32,971 nt of DNA from a virus: positions 1 through 32,971 of the IMG/VR virus record IMGVR_UViG_3300018839_000004. One strand, 5' to 3'. Made by a program: the position numbers and the translations under genes. This document shows positions 21,689-28,432 of the stretch, in pieces. Under the pieces are notes generated by a model. That model saw nothing but the letters and a program-made list of their open reading frames with translations, searched no databases and was not told the origin of the DNA. Every line of letters starts with the position of its first letter. Position 1 is the first letter of the stretch.

Positions 21689-23100
21689 GCGGTTGCAGTG
21701 TGTTGAGTGGGAGAATTGATAACAGTGGCACCAGTGCCCGGCTCCGGCTGTTCGCCGGCCTGGGTACAGTAAGCGAGGAAGGCGTTGAGGGCCTGCTCAT
21801 CACGTAGTTTCGAGATCCGGACGTGCCAATACTGGTAGAGCTGGAGCCGGCTCATGCTGCTACCGGCTTTGAGGCCCCGCGGCGCCTGTCCGGTTTCCAT
21901 CGAGGCCCGGGCTTTCTGGAGCTCCAGGCTTACGTGGTACTGTTGCCTGAGCAGCCTGGTGCGGAGCCACCACTGGTAAGTGCGTACAAAGCCGTGTTCG
22001 AACTTCGAATCAAAGTATTTCACCGGGTGGGGTATAAACCGGTCGGGGGACCGGTTCACGTATTGCCAGGCCAGTGTGATCCGGTCCTGGCAATTGTGAA
22101 AATATTGGTGCCACTCCTGATCCGTCCACTCCTGCGAATCAACCGGCCGGAATGAAGCAAATACATGGCGGTAAATGGTGTTTTTAGCCCTTCGCTCCTC
22201 CTCCGGGCTAAACGCATAGTGCTGGTACAGAGTCTTTTTGGCAAACTCCCATAGCAAAACCACGTAGGTGAGGTACTTCTGAGGGGCAGGCCCGGAACCA
22301 GACGACGCCTTGCCGGTGGCTAGTCGTTGGGGCGTTTCGTTGTCCTCTTTCGAGGATAACGGGTCTGGCTCCGGTTGCTTGCTTCCCATATCTTCAGTTG
22401 CGCCGGCCGGCCCGCCGCCCGCCCCGCGCAACCTCTGTTCTTGCTGTTCCTGCGGCAAATTTTCCTTCAAAAATGTTTGGGGATTCGCCAAAAGAGGGCT
22501 TGCTTCCCATGTTCCTGCCCCTATGTTCCTGGGCTGTTCTTGCTGTTCATGCGCCGGCGCCGCCAGGCCCGGCCGATGCCTTATATCCTCCTCCCCCTCG
22601 GCCACGCACGTGTCCACATCGCTATTAGTATTACCCCCTGTTCTTGTAGATTTAGGCGGTAAATTTTCCTCAGGAGGGGCCAAAATAAGCGAAATTGCCG
22701 GTTTTTGATCTTTCAAAAAATCGGTGGGGCACGGTTTAGCGAGTAGAATCCACTTAGGTATCAACAGCTCATAGGGGTTCGTGCGGCCCCTGAACCGTTT
22801 GCGGATCAGCCCGGCCTCCTGGAGCCGGAGCAGCCGGTTGTATGCCGTTTTTTCGCTGATCGTTCCTTTGCTGAGCCGGGTCCAATCACAGTTGGAGGCA
22901 TAGAGTGGTAGCCATTCATCACCCTCGGGGCTCACGCCATAGGTATACACCCGGCTGGCCCGAACAGCTATCCACCGGATCATATTTACCTGACCCTCAC
23001 GAATTTTGTTTGTTAAATTAACGTTCCAGTTCAGATCTTTGACGTGCTTTTCGAAGTTGGTGGCCACGATGTCCGGGACAATAGCGCGCTTTTTACTCAT
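21685..23100 (-). CDS. Replication initiator-like protein (winged helix, lambda O-like layout)
   Basis: A 471-residue protein. Residues about 35-125 contain a winged helix-turn-helix (MIRWIAVRASRVYTYG ... GTISEKTAYNRLLRLQEAGLIRKR), the form used by phage O/DnaD-type initiators to bind the origin. Residues about 140-270 are low complexity and poorly constrained (ENLP, EQQEQ repeats). Residues about 275-430 are a helical domain with WEFAKKTLYQHYAFSPEEERRAK. It is the largest early gene and precedes a row of small genes. No polymerase or helicase is present, so the phage would use host replication proteins. Repeats in its middle (22436-22670) may hold the origin. Confidence 0.7.
   Translation of the reverse strand: MSKKRAIVPDIVATNFEKHVKDLNWNVNLTNKIREGQVNMIRWIAVRASRVYTYGVSPEGDEWLPLYASNCDWTRLSKGTISEKTAYNRLLRLQEAGLIRKRFRGRTNPYELLIPKWILLAKPCPTDFLKDQKPAISLILAPPEENLPPKSTRTGGNTNSDVDTCVAEGEEDIRHRPGLAAPAHEQQEQPRNIGAGTWEASPLLANPQTFLKENLPQEQQEQRLRGAGGGPAGATEDMGSKQPEPDPLSSKEDNETPQRLATGKASSGSGPAPQKYLTYVVLLWEFAKKTLYQHYAFSPEEERRAKNTIYRHVFASFRPVDSQEWTDQEWHQYFHNCQDRITLAWQYVNRSPDRFIPHPVKYFDSKFEHGFVRTYQWWLRTRLLRQQYHVSLELQKARASMETGQAPRGLKAGSSMSRLQLYQYWHVRISKLRDEQALNAFLAYCTQAGEQPEPGTGATVINSPTQHTATA
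22436..22670. repeat. Repeats inside initiator gene, possible origin
   Basis: TGTTCTTGCTGTTC occurs at 22436-22449 and 22535-22548, with a partial TGTTCTTG at 22639-22646. AAATTTTCCT occurs at 22457-22466 and 22661-22670. They lie in the low-complexity part of the gene in an AT-richer patch, as in the lambda O gene. They also encode EQQEQ and ENLP peptide repeats, so coding repetition could explain them. Confidence 0.35.
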
Positions 23101-23129
23101 ATTTTGATTTTATATATAGTTAATTCACT

Positions 23130-23156
23130 AACCCCGGATTTTTTGAATCCGGGGTT
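23130..23156. terminator. Strong hairpin upstream of initiator gene
   Basis: AACCCCGGATT (23130-23140) pairs perfectly with AATCCGGGGTT (23146-23156). T-runs follow on the plus strand only (GGTTTTTC). It lies in the 133-bp gap before the initiator gene and could separate the two parts of the early operon or act as an attenuator. The rest of the gap is AT-rich (TATATATAG) with no gene. Confidence 0.6.
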
Positions 23157-23233
23157 TTTCATTGGCAAAAGGTTCCCTTACCCATTAAATGGGGGCGCTC
23201 CTATCAGAATAGTGCAAAAATGGGCAGCCCTTT

Positions 23234-23680
23234 TCAGGAACCGCCCAGTGCCGTTAGGTTGGTCGTAGCAAGTAGCTGCGCCACTGTTAGGTGGCCTTTT
23301 TCAATCAGTAACTGGAGGAGTGCCCCCTTAGCCCTAGCCTCTGTCGGGTGTGTATGCACCCCGACGGGGTACGTAGCAATTGAGCAAGTAAACAGGCCAT
23401 TATCCCGCTTCAAAGTTTGGTGCAAGGGGGGCAACATCATGCCCAGTTCCGTGCCGTTGTACGCCTTGTACTGCTTTAACTCCCGGTACCGGGAATTACC
23501 TGAGTATTGCATCCAGCAGTCACACAGATCCACGGCCGCCCATTGCTTTACCCCACGCTGCTCACTCACCTGGTCCCGGTCGAAAAAGGATAGCCAGAGG
23601 AACGTACTATGCAATTTGATGCCAACAGAGTCAAAAAATTGGGCCTGTTCGGGTGAACAAACCTGATCAGCTACCAGCAT
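23234..23680 (-). CDS. Conserved phage early protein, 148 aa
   Basis: A 148-residue protein (MLVADQVCSPEQAQFFDSVG). It contains a C-x-C-x3-Q pattern (DLCDCWMQY) and a HTHPTEARAKGALLQLLIEKG segment near residues 110-130, of a type I recognise from accessory proteins of Bacteroidota phages and mobile elements without known activity. It overlaps the Cys-rich gene before it by 14 bp and ends before the 133-bp gap ahead of the initiator. A role in early infection is likely from its place. Confidence 0.6.
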   Translation of the reverse strand: MLVADQVCSPEQAQFFDSVGIKLHSTFLWLSFFDRDQVSEQRGVKQWAAVDLCDCWMQYSGNSRYRELKQYKAYNGTELGMMLPPLHQTLKRDNGLFTCSIATYPVGVHTHPTEARAKGALLQLLIEKGHLTVAQLLATTNLTALGGS

Positions 23681-23909
23681 TCACACCTCCCTCCTCTTGA
23701 TCAACACAGAACGAACAAACCTGGCAAGATGCGTCCGCCCAGGAGCAGCCGCCCGAGCACGCATTTACCCAGGTACAACCACAATGCCGGCAGCGCCGGA
23801 GGCCACCGGTGGGCAGGATGGCGTGCAGAAAGTAGTGGTGCCCCCTTTCGATCAAAGAGAACAACAGCAGCGTTTTGGAGTGACGCCACCGATGGCGCAA
23901 ACGGCTCAT
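23667..23909 (-). CDS. Cys-rich zinc-binding phage protein (CGC...GCSW type)
   Basis: An 80-residue protein. Its C-terminal half has eight Cys in C-x2-CGC-x5-C-x3-GCSW-x4-C-x2-C-x2-C order (CRHCGC at 40-45, CSGGCSW at 51-57, CQVCSFC at 62-68). The CGCT...AC..GCSW core is a small metal-binding domain that recurs in phages and prophages, without proven function. The N-terminal half is basic and hydrophobic. The start overlaps the stop of the preceding gene as ATGA. Nucleic-acid or host-factor binding is a reasonable guess. Confidence 0.7.
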   Translation of the reverse strand: MSRLRHRWRHSKTLLLFSLIERGHHYFLHAILPTGGLRRCRHCGCTWVNACSGGCSWADASCQVCSFCVDQEEGGVNAGS

Positions 23910-24154
23910 ACTACACCCTCCTTTCCAGTATCTGCTGCCGGGCCTGGCACGGCCTTACGGTCCTCTGCCGGCAGGGCACGGCCCGCTTTAAGGCCGATAA
24001 TGAGGAGGGCCGCCGGCGAGGATGCCATCACGGTCACGGTGGCGCCCATGCCCGTCACGAGTACGTCTTTATGGGTCACCTCTGGGCTGCCGGTAATGGC
24101 TGCAATGAGTTTTTCGTACTCAGCAACTGAAAGATTAACTGTACACTTAACCAT
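23906..24154 (-). CDS. Small early protein, 82 aa, unknown
   Basis: An 82-residue protein starting MVKCTVNLSVAEYEKLIAAI. A central VLVTGMGATVTVMASSPAALLIIGLKAG segment is moderately hydrophobic and may be a membrane segment or a folded core. The start shares TAATG with the stop of the gene before it, and the end overlaps the Cys-rich gene. No family is recognised. Confidence 0.55.
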   Translation of the reverse strand: MVKCTVNLSVAEYEKLIAAITGSPEVTHKDVLVTGMGATVTVMASSPAALLIIGLKAGRALPAEDRKAVPGPAADTGKEGVV

Positions 24155-24408
24155 TACGCCACCGCTTTAAAGGTCTCACAAGTGCTAAGCCAGGTAGCCA
24201 CCTGATCCTGCTGCTCCACCAGGTGGCTGAAATTGTCCACAAAACCATCCTGCCGGCAGTAGTGAGGGCACCGTGAGAGTCTCCAAACCTGGAGAGCAAT
24301 GGCCCGGGCAATTCGTTCCTCCATAAGTTGTAAATCCTTAACACTGGGTTTGTTTTGGCTAGGCAAAGAGCTATCTTGCCCACCAGTAAAGGGGGGTACA
24401 TTTCTCAT
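24154..24408 (-). CDS. Small early protein, 84 aa, unknown
   Basis: An 84-residue protein (MRNVPPFTGGQDSSL; then LQLMEERIARAIALQVWRLSRCPHYC). A competing frame of equal size starts at 24401, but this frame is richer in charged residues. Its stop overlaps the next ATG (TAATG), which decides in its favour. It lies first after the terminator at 24477-24507, so a new transcript may start in the 68 bp between. No family is recognised. Confidence 0.55.
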   Translation of the reverse strand: MRNVPPFTGGQDSSLPSQNKPSVKDLQLMEERIARAIALQVWRLSRCPHYCRQDGFVDNFSHLVEQQDQVATWLSTCETFKAVA

Positions 24409-24476
24409 ACTTTTGAGATTTAGCGGTTTTTTTAGTTTGTGGGTGTTAAACCTTTTACTTCGTGTTGAAAAAATGC

Positions 24477-24507
24477 AAAAGCCAGCGCCTCGGAAACCCT
24501 GGCTTTT
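24477..24507 (-). terminator. Terminator after coiled-coil gene
   Basis: AAAAGCCAG (24477-24485) pairs with CTGGCTTTT (24499-24507). On the minus strand the stem is followed by GCATTTTTTC. It lies just behind the stop at 24513 and divides the early operon in two. Confidence 0.75.
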
Positions 24508-24512
24508 GCTCT

Positions 24513-25586
24513 TTATGTAGTCTCCTCCTGTCCCTCCGCTCCCTCCGCGGCATTAGCAGGTTGTGCCGAACGTTTAGGGCGCACAGCAGATTTTACCTGT
24601 TTGGCCACCTCCTCACGCATGAGCTCGGTGAGTTGCTTGATTACTTCCTCGGTATTGAGCTGCCCGGCTGCTTTGATTCGCTCCTGGAGAGTGATCACCT
24701 CTTTCTCGGCTGCCTCGGCCCGCTGGAGCAGTTCCTTTTTGGTCGCATCGAACTCCTCTTTCTCCTGCTGCAATACTGCCACCTCCTGATCAGCGTTCTC
24801 CCGGTTCTGTCTCTCCACGGCCAGCTCTCCCTCCAGGCGTACCCTGGCCTCAGATAGGGCATGAACCTCCTGCTCTGCCCTAGCCCGTTCCTGCTGCTGA
24901 TGGCTGGCTTTAATCAGCAGTTCCTTCATTTCGTCCTGGGCAGTGTGTAACTGATCAATCAGGCGGTTATGGTCCTCCTTTAGCACCCTAACCGTTGAAT
25001 CTTGCTCCTCACGTGCCTGATCCAACGTTGCCATTTGCTCACGCAGCCTTTTCTGCTCATTTTGCGCCGCCACCAGTTCCTGGCTCATCCGGCTGTTTTT
25101 GGCCCGGGCCTCCCCTAGCTGACTGCTAAGATCCCCGTTGGCGCGTTTAATGGCTTCATTTTGTGAATTAACTTCATTCATCGCACCGTGAAGTTGGTTC
25201 ACAGTTTCATTAAGTGAAGTCACTTCATTTTGTAGCATTTCAGCTAGTGCCAGGGCCGCATCCTTCTCCCCCACCATCTTATCCCACTCCTGGCCCATCC
25301 GCACGTAGTCGTTCATCACTTTGCTGAGGAAATAGGCCAGATCCTTGCCGTTGTACGTGTACAATGGGGCGGAATACTCAATTTGCAGCTCCTCACTAAA
25401 CAGGGGCACGTCTGTCTGCACCAAACGCAGGCCCAGCTCCGGGATCTCCCGCACGTGGAGTTTCCCATCCCGGATCTCGTTGGATACTTGCTGGAGGCTT
25501 TTGTGGGCCCGTTCCGCATACTGCTTTTGCGTACACTCCCGGTTAAGGTCAATTACAATCTGGTGGCTAGGGATTGCGTCTGTCAT
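24513..25586 (-). CDS. DNA-binding-like N-terminus with long coiled coil, 357 aa
   Basis: Residues about 15-60 (ECTQKQYAERAHKSLQQVSN ... GKLHVREI) look like a helix-turn-helix of the excisionase/MerR style. Residues about 105-320 are an unbroken heptad-rich coiled coil. The C-terminus is basic then acidic (VRPKRSAQPANAAEGAEGQEE). The layout recalls KfrA-like plasmid proteins, which bind DNA and form filaments, though no such homology is claimed. It lies in the early operon, starting 3 bp after the gene before it and followed by a terminator. Possible roles are DNA organisation, partition-like functions or regulation. Confidence 0.65.
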   Translation of the reverse strand: MTDAIPSHQIVIDLNRECTQKQYAERAHKSLQQVSNEIRDGKLHVREIPELGLRLVQTDVPLFSEELQIEYSAPLYTYNGKDLAYFLSKVMNDYVRMGQEWDKMVGEKDAALALAEMLQNEVTSLNETVNQLHGAMNEVNSQNEAIKRANGDLSSQLGEARAKNSRMSQELVAAQNEQKRLREQMATLDQAREEQDSTVRVLKEDHNRLIDQLHTAQDEMKELLIKASHQQQERARAEQEVHALSEARVRLEGELAVERQNRENADQEVAVLQQEKEEFDATKKELLQRAEAAEKEVITLQERIKAAGQLNTEEVIKQLTELMREEVAKQVKSAVRPKRSAQPANAAEGAEGQEETT

Positions 25587-25589
25587 GGA

Positions 25590-25988
25590 CTAGGGTTTTT
25601 TGGGGCGGATGATTAAGGACGTGCCATCACCAATGTTCCTTTTGGTGGCTGCTTGCTGAGGGGCTGGAAGTAGTTTCACTTTAACCTGGTGGGGAGGCTT
25701 GCCCTGCTGCTCGGGAGCATGGGTAACATCCTCGAAAGGCGTATCTACAGTATGCGGCCGGGAGGCGCCGGTGGCCCTGGTGCCGTCGAGGCCCAGCAGT
25801 CGCAAAAAGTTGGGGGCCGTGAGCTCCAGGTACATAAGGTAATTGTTCGAACCCTCGTACTTAGGATTGCTGCCACGCTGGGGTTTCCTCCAGGAGTCGA
25901 AAATATCAGGGTTATCCTTGCGGATCTGCTCCAGCTCCGGGAACACCTGCTCAAACTCATCTTCGGTACCTACCAGGCGTAATTTCAT
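25590..25988 (-). CDS. Early protein, 132 aa, unknown
   Basis: A 132-residue protein. The first 65 residues form a folded part (EDEFEQVFPELEQIRKDNPD ... NNYLMYLELTAPNFLRLLGL); the rest is a polar, Pro/Gln-rich tail ending RPKKP. Its ATG overlaps the previous stop as ATGA. A direct interaction with the neighbouring 310-residue protein is plausible from the tight coupling. No family is recognised. Confidence 0.6.
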   Translation of the reverse strand: MKLRLVGTEDEFEQVFPELEQIRKDNPDIFDSWRKPQRGSNPKYEGSNNYLMYLELTAPNFLRLLGLDGTRATGASRPHTVDTPFEDVTHAPEQQGKPPHQVKVKLLPAPQQAATKRNIGDGTSLIIRPKKP

Positions 25989-26917
25989 AAATCAGCACTT
26001 TGGGTTAAAACTTTGGCTGTCCGGGTGTAGCCGGTCTTTTGAAAGTCAGCAATCCAAGTCAACTTGCGAGGGCGCTGCTCCAGGGGTACTTCACGGGAGC
26101 CAGTTGGTACCAGGCGAAAGTGCCCCTTTACCCCGAAACCTTCCGACTTGACAAGAGTAGTGAACCAACGGGAGTCTATGAACTCCACCTTCACGTCGGT
26201 ATCATTAAGGTACTTTTCCCCGTTGAGCACCGTGCGCTTGCCGGTCGGGACACTGGGACCGGCAACTTTGGTTTCTACCTCCGCGAAGCGAAGGAACAGC
26301 AGGGTGCAGCCGACAAAGGCAATGAACTGCCCGGGCACGGTTTCCGTGTGCCAGTAGCCGTGATGCTCCAGCCGCTGGGGGCCACCGGCTGAAGAGTTGA
26401 GAATACCGCACTCAAAGCCGCAAACAAAGTCCTTGACCATGAACATGATCATCCAAAAGCGTGTGTCGGGCGGGAAACGGGGCAGGGTGAACAAGCTGCG
26501 GTCGGTTAGAAACACCTGGCTGCGCAACGGGTCTAAAATCATATAGACGTACTGAATGCCGCCTTTGGCCATGATGATGCCATTCTCGGAAGGCAGTTCG
26601 TGCACGAACGGCCAGAGCTTGTTGCGGATGTTCAGATCATCTTCAATCCTGTCGAAAATAGTATCGGCCAGGTAGTAACGCTTCTGGGCGGCATACCGCT
26701 TAGGGTCGAGCACGCCGCTGGCCAGTCTCTGCTGGTAGGTATCCCCTTTAAAGGGTTCGCTCAGCGTATACATTAAAAGCAGGTTCAGCAAGGGTGAAGA
26801 CTTGGCAAAGGCTCTGAAATCTTCGTCGCCATTGAATTCGAGCTTACCCCCTTTGCTCTTGCTCTTGGCATCAAACCAGCCCAGGCAGGGGAAATTTTTC
26901 TTATCAATCTTTGTCAT
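25985..26917 (-). CDS. Large early protein, 310 aa, unknown
   Basis: A 310-residue protein starting MTKIDKKNFPCLGWFDAKSK. Parts include PLLNLLLMYTLSEPFKGDTY, ENGIIMAKGGIQYVYMILDP and RFWMIMFMVKDFVCGFECG. The C-terminus has FIDSRWFTTLVKSEGFGVKG followed by a basic LVPTGSREVPLEQRPRKLTW, which could be a nucleic-acid-binding region. No membrane protein pattern or catalytic motif is certain. I chose the ATG at 26917, since the frame upstream starts only with TTG. It is the third gene of the early operon. Its function is unknown; the length makes it one of the main early products. Confidence 0.6.
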   Translation of the reverse strand: MTKIDKKNFPCLGWFDAKSKSKGGKLEFNGDEDFRAFAKSSPLLNLLLMYTLSEPFKGDTYQQRLASGVLDPKRYAAQKRYYLADTIFDRIEDDLNIRNKLWPFVHELPSENGIIMAKGGIQYVYMILDPLRSQVFLTDRSLFTLPRFPPDTRFWMIMFMVKDFVCGFECGILNSSAGGPQRLEHHGYWHTETVPGQFIAFVGCTLLFLRFAEVETKVAGPSVPTGKRTVLNGEKYLNDTDVKVEFIDSRWFTTLVKSEGFGVKGHFRLVPTGSREVPLEQRPRKLTWIADFQKTGYTRTAKVLTQSADL

Positions 26918-26922
26918 GGTGC

Positions 26923-27180
26923 TCAAAACATAGAGGTTTGAGTCTGTTTGCGTAGGCTCAGTATTTCAGCATCCTTATGCCGGATGAGGCTGGCCAGGTC
27001 GTCTACCTGGTTTTGGAGAGCCCTCTTGCCGTTGTTGTAAAACTCCAGTTCCAGGGGTGTACTGCCGGCAAACTTGGGGTAATCGAGCAATTGCTGCTCA
27101 ACGACCGCCTTTTGCTCCTCCAGGCCCTGGCGCTGCTCACGGGCCTGCTGGATAAGCGTCAAAATGTTCGGACCACTCAT
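26923..27180 (-). CDS. Small coiled-coil early protein, 85 aa
   Basis: An 85-residue protein, almost entirely helical (LIQQAREQRQGLEEQKAVVE, ALQNQVDDLASLIRHKDAEIL), broken by a short FAGSTPLELEFYNN loop. It is probably a dimer by coiled coil. It lies second in the early operon, 24 bp after the first gene. It may be an adaptor or anti-repressor-type protein, but this is a guess from size and place. Confidence 0.55.
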   Translation of the reverse strand: MSGPNILTLIQQAREQRQGLEEQKAVVEQQLLDYPKFAGSTPLELEFYNNGKRALQNQVDDLASLIRHKDAEILSLRKQTQTSMF

Positions 27181-27204
27181 AAGTTACTGGTAAAATTTGC
27201 CCCT

Positions 27205-27483
27205 TTACGCTGCCGGCTCAGCCTCGGCAGCTTTGATCTCCTCATACACTGCCTTCTTCATGGCAGTGAATTTACTGCTCAGGCTTTCGAATATGAGAGT
27301 AAGCCGCTCATCAACTACGGAGGTGTTCCTCACGTTACGGACCTTGATCCTGTCGTACTCCGGAAAGAGTTCGGTGATGATCTCCCCGTAATTCGATGGC
27401 AACAAAGGCTGACAGTTTAATACCCTCATTTTAAGGTCGGTCCGCTCCTTCCCCTTCAAATTTTTGTTGGCCGTGGCTTCCAT
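27205..27483 (-). CDS. First early gene, Cro-position regulator candidate, 92 aa
   Basis: A 92-residue protein (MEATANKNLKGKERTDLKMR). It contains PLLPSNYGEIITELFPEYDRIKVRNVRN near residues 24-54, a segment known from small Bacteroidota phage proteins that lie opposite the repressor, followed by a helix. It starts the early operon and diverges from the repressor gene across a 143-bp control region. This is the place of Cro or CII in lambdoid phages, so a DNA-binding regulatory role is likely. The frame upstream of the ATG at 27483 uses TTG and was not chosen. Confidence 0.65.
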   Translation of the reverse strand: MEATANKNLKGKERTDLKMRVLNCQPLLPSNYGEIITELFPEYDRIKVRNVRNTSVVDERLTLIFESLSSKFTAMKKAVYEEIKAAEAEPAA

Positions 27484-27491
27484 ATTCAATT

Positions 27492-27567
27492 ACCTTTGGT
27501 TATGTTTGGTCATTAACGGTGTTCATTAATACCATGAACTGCCGCAATAGTAACACACCTTTGGTTA
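27492..27567. repeat. Direct repeats ACCTTTGGTTA in the lysogeny switch
   Basis: ACCTTTGGTTA occurs at 27492-27502 and 27557-27567, 65 bp apart. They flank the inverted repeat at 27521-27539 and sit near both promoter regions. They are candidate operators for the repressor or the Cro-position protein. Confidence 0.55.
27521..27539. promoter_or_regulatory. Operator-like inverted repeat
   Basis: GTTCAT-TAATACC-ATGAAC is a perfect 6-bp inverted repeat with a 7-bp spacer. It lies just downstream of the early promoter -7 element (27545-27552), where a bound repressor would block early transcription. Confidence 0.6.
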
Positions 27568-27576
27568 ATTGTCAAT
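27545..27576 (-). promoter_or_regulatory. Early promoter (minus strand)
   Basis: The minus strand has ATTG (27573-27576), then 20 bp, then TACTATTG (27545-27552). This is a good match to Bacteroidota TTTG / TAnnTTTG with one change in each. It would drive the early operon from 27483 leftward. Confidence 0.5.
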
Positions 27577-27583
27577 ACTTTTG
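27576..27583 (+). promoter_or_regulatory. Repressor promoter -7 element (plus strand)
   Basis: TACTTTTG is an exact TAnnTTTG. It touches the -33 part of the early promoter on the other strand, so the two promoters compete for polymerase. No good -33 element lies 19-20 bp upstream. The repressor ATG is 43 bp downstream. Confidence 0.5.
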
Positions 27584-27626
27584 ATGAATTATTTTTTCTT
27601 TCACCCAAAAAAATCTTGAATTAGGT

Positions 27627-28160
27627 ATGGAGGAGGTATCTAAAAAAGCGATAAAAAGCCGATTCATGGCACTGGCCCATGAGATTATGCTAAAGCAGAA
27701 GATGCTGAAAGAGAGGGCTTTTGCTGAGAGTATTGGCATAAGTCCCAACCAATGGAGCAACATTAAGGGGTCAGAAGATAAGTATATCACTGCCGAAATG
27801 GTTGCTACTACACTAAGAGTGTATTCTTATGTAAATCCGGATTGGTTGCTTACTGGTCAGGGGCAAATGTTCAGATTGGAGGCGCCCACTGGGGCAGGCA
27901 AAACTGAGGCCGCGGCGGCACTGACAATTGAAAAAATCCAGAGCCTGGAGTGGGCTCAAAAGCTAATCGAAAGGTTAGAAAAAGAGAATGAAAGGCTCTG
28001 GAGTATAATCCAAAAAGCCGGGTTGGGAAAGATTAGGGGTGTACTTGCTGAGGCAGCATTAACAGACCAGGAAAAGGAACTATTAGTTTTTTTTCTCTCC
28101 AGGGATGTTAATTCGGGTACACCCTTTGCGCACGTAGCGCAATTAGCTGTAAGTGAATAA
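27627..28160 (+). CDS. Phage repressor (CI-position), helix-turn-helix
   Basis: A 177-residue protein. Residues about 12-60 form a helix-turn-helix of the phage-repressor type (LKERAFAESIGISPNQWSNIKG), followed by VYSYVNPDWLLTGQGQMF, a closing motif common in Bacteroidota repressors. A coiled coil (about 100-125) should dimerise it. There is no LexA-like S24 peptidase domain, so induction cannot be by RecA-driven self-cleavage in the usual way. It is the first plus-strand gene and diverges from the early operon. The 3' end contains an arm-type attachment repeat (28114-28124). It most likely holds the prophage state. Confidence 0.8.
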   Translation: MEEVSKKAIKSRFMALAHEIMLKQKMLKERAFAESIGISPNQWSNIKGSEDKYITAEMVATTLRVYSYVNPDWLLTGQGQMFRLEAPTGAGKTEAAAALTIEKIQSLEWAQKLIERLEKENERLWSIIQKAGLGKIRGVLAEAALTDQEKELLVFFLSRDVNSGTPFAHVAQLAVSE

Positions 28161-28175
28161 TTTACGGGTTAGAGG

Positions 28176-28197
28176 TTCAAATCCCTCTCTCTCCGCT
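28176..28197 (+). other. Attachment core resembling tRNA-Ser 3' end
   Basis: TTCAAATCCCTCTCTCTCCGC (from 28176) is what the T-loop, T-stem 3' strand, acceptor strand and discriminator of a bacterial tRNA-Ser look like. The bases to the left do not complete a tRNA (the T-stem is AGAGG rather than GAGGG, and a repressor gene ends just upstream). So this is only the 3' part, the usual identity segment of a phage that integrates in a tRNA gene. Confidence 0.7.
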
Positions 28198-28217
28198 TTA
28201 TTACTTCACCTACAGCT

Positions 28218-28243
28218 AACCCGCCCCCCAAAGCGGGTTTTTT
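28218..28243 (+). terminator. Terminator behind repressor and attachment core
   Basis: AACCCGC (28218-28224) pairs with GCGGGTT (28233-28239), loop CCCCCAAA, followed by a run of six T (28238-28243). It would end repressor transcription before the integrase gene. Confidence 0.8.
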
Positions 28244-28432
28244 CATTCCCTCCCAATCGTTTACATAGTTCATAAAATATAACCCGCGGGTGTACTGTAC
28301 CCTCGTGAAGTGTGTAAACACGGGTACACCCGAAAAGTGTACCCTTGAAGTAGATAAACTTACAAACTCAGTTTTCCGAAAGAGGTGATAAAATTTTCTT
28401 ATGGACAACTGTAAAAAATCCAACGAAACAGA

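Larger units (their letters stand above)
28114..28344. repeat. Integrase arm-type sites, core GGGTACAC
   Basis: GGGTACAC is at 28115-28122 (left of the core) and 28322-28329; its reverse complement GTGTACCC is at 28337-28344. A near copy GGGTGTAC is at 28288-28295 and an inverted TGTACCC at 28296-28302. The two sides of the attachment core thus carry copies of one motif, as expected for a tyrosine integrase that binds arm sites. The remaining 28246-28432 DNA is non-coding. Confidence 0.6.

Noticed and set aside
24147-24401. 84-codon frame overlapping 24154-24408
   Set aside because: Its product is rich in Trp/Arg/Leu like a shadow frame, and the other frame is coupled to the next gene by TAATG.
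28160-28200. Prophage-host boundary
   Set aside because: Genes on both sides (repressor and early operon to the left, integrase and immunity gene to the right) are phage genes, so a boundary here is not supported.
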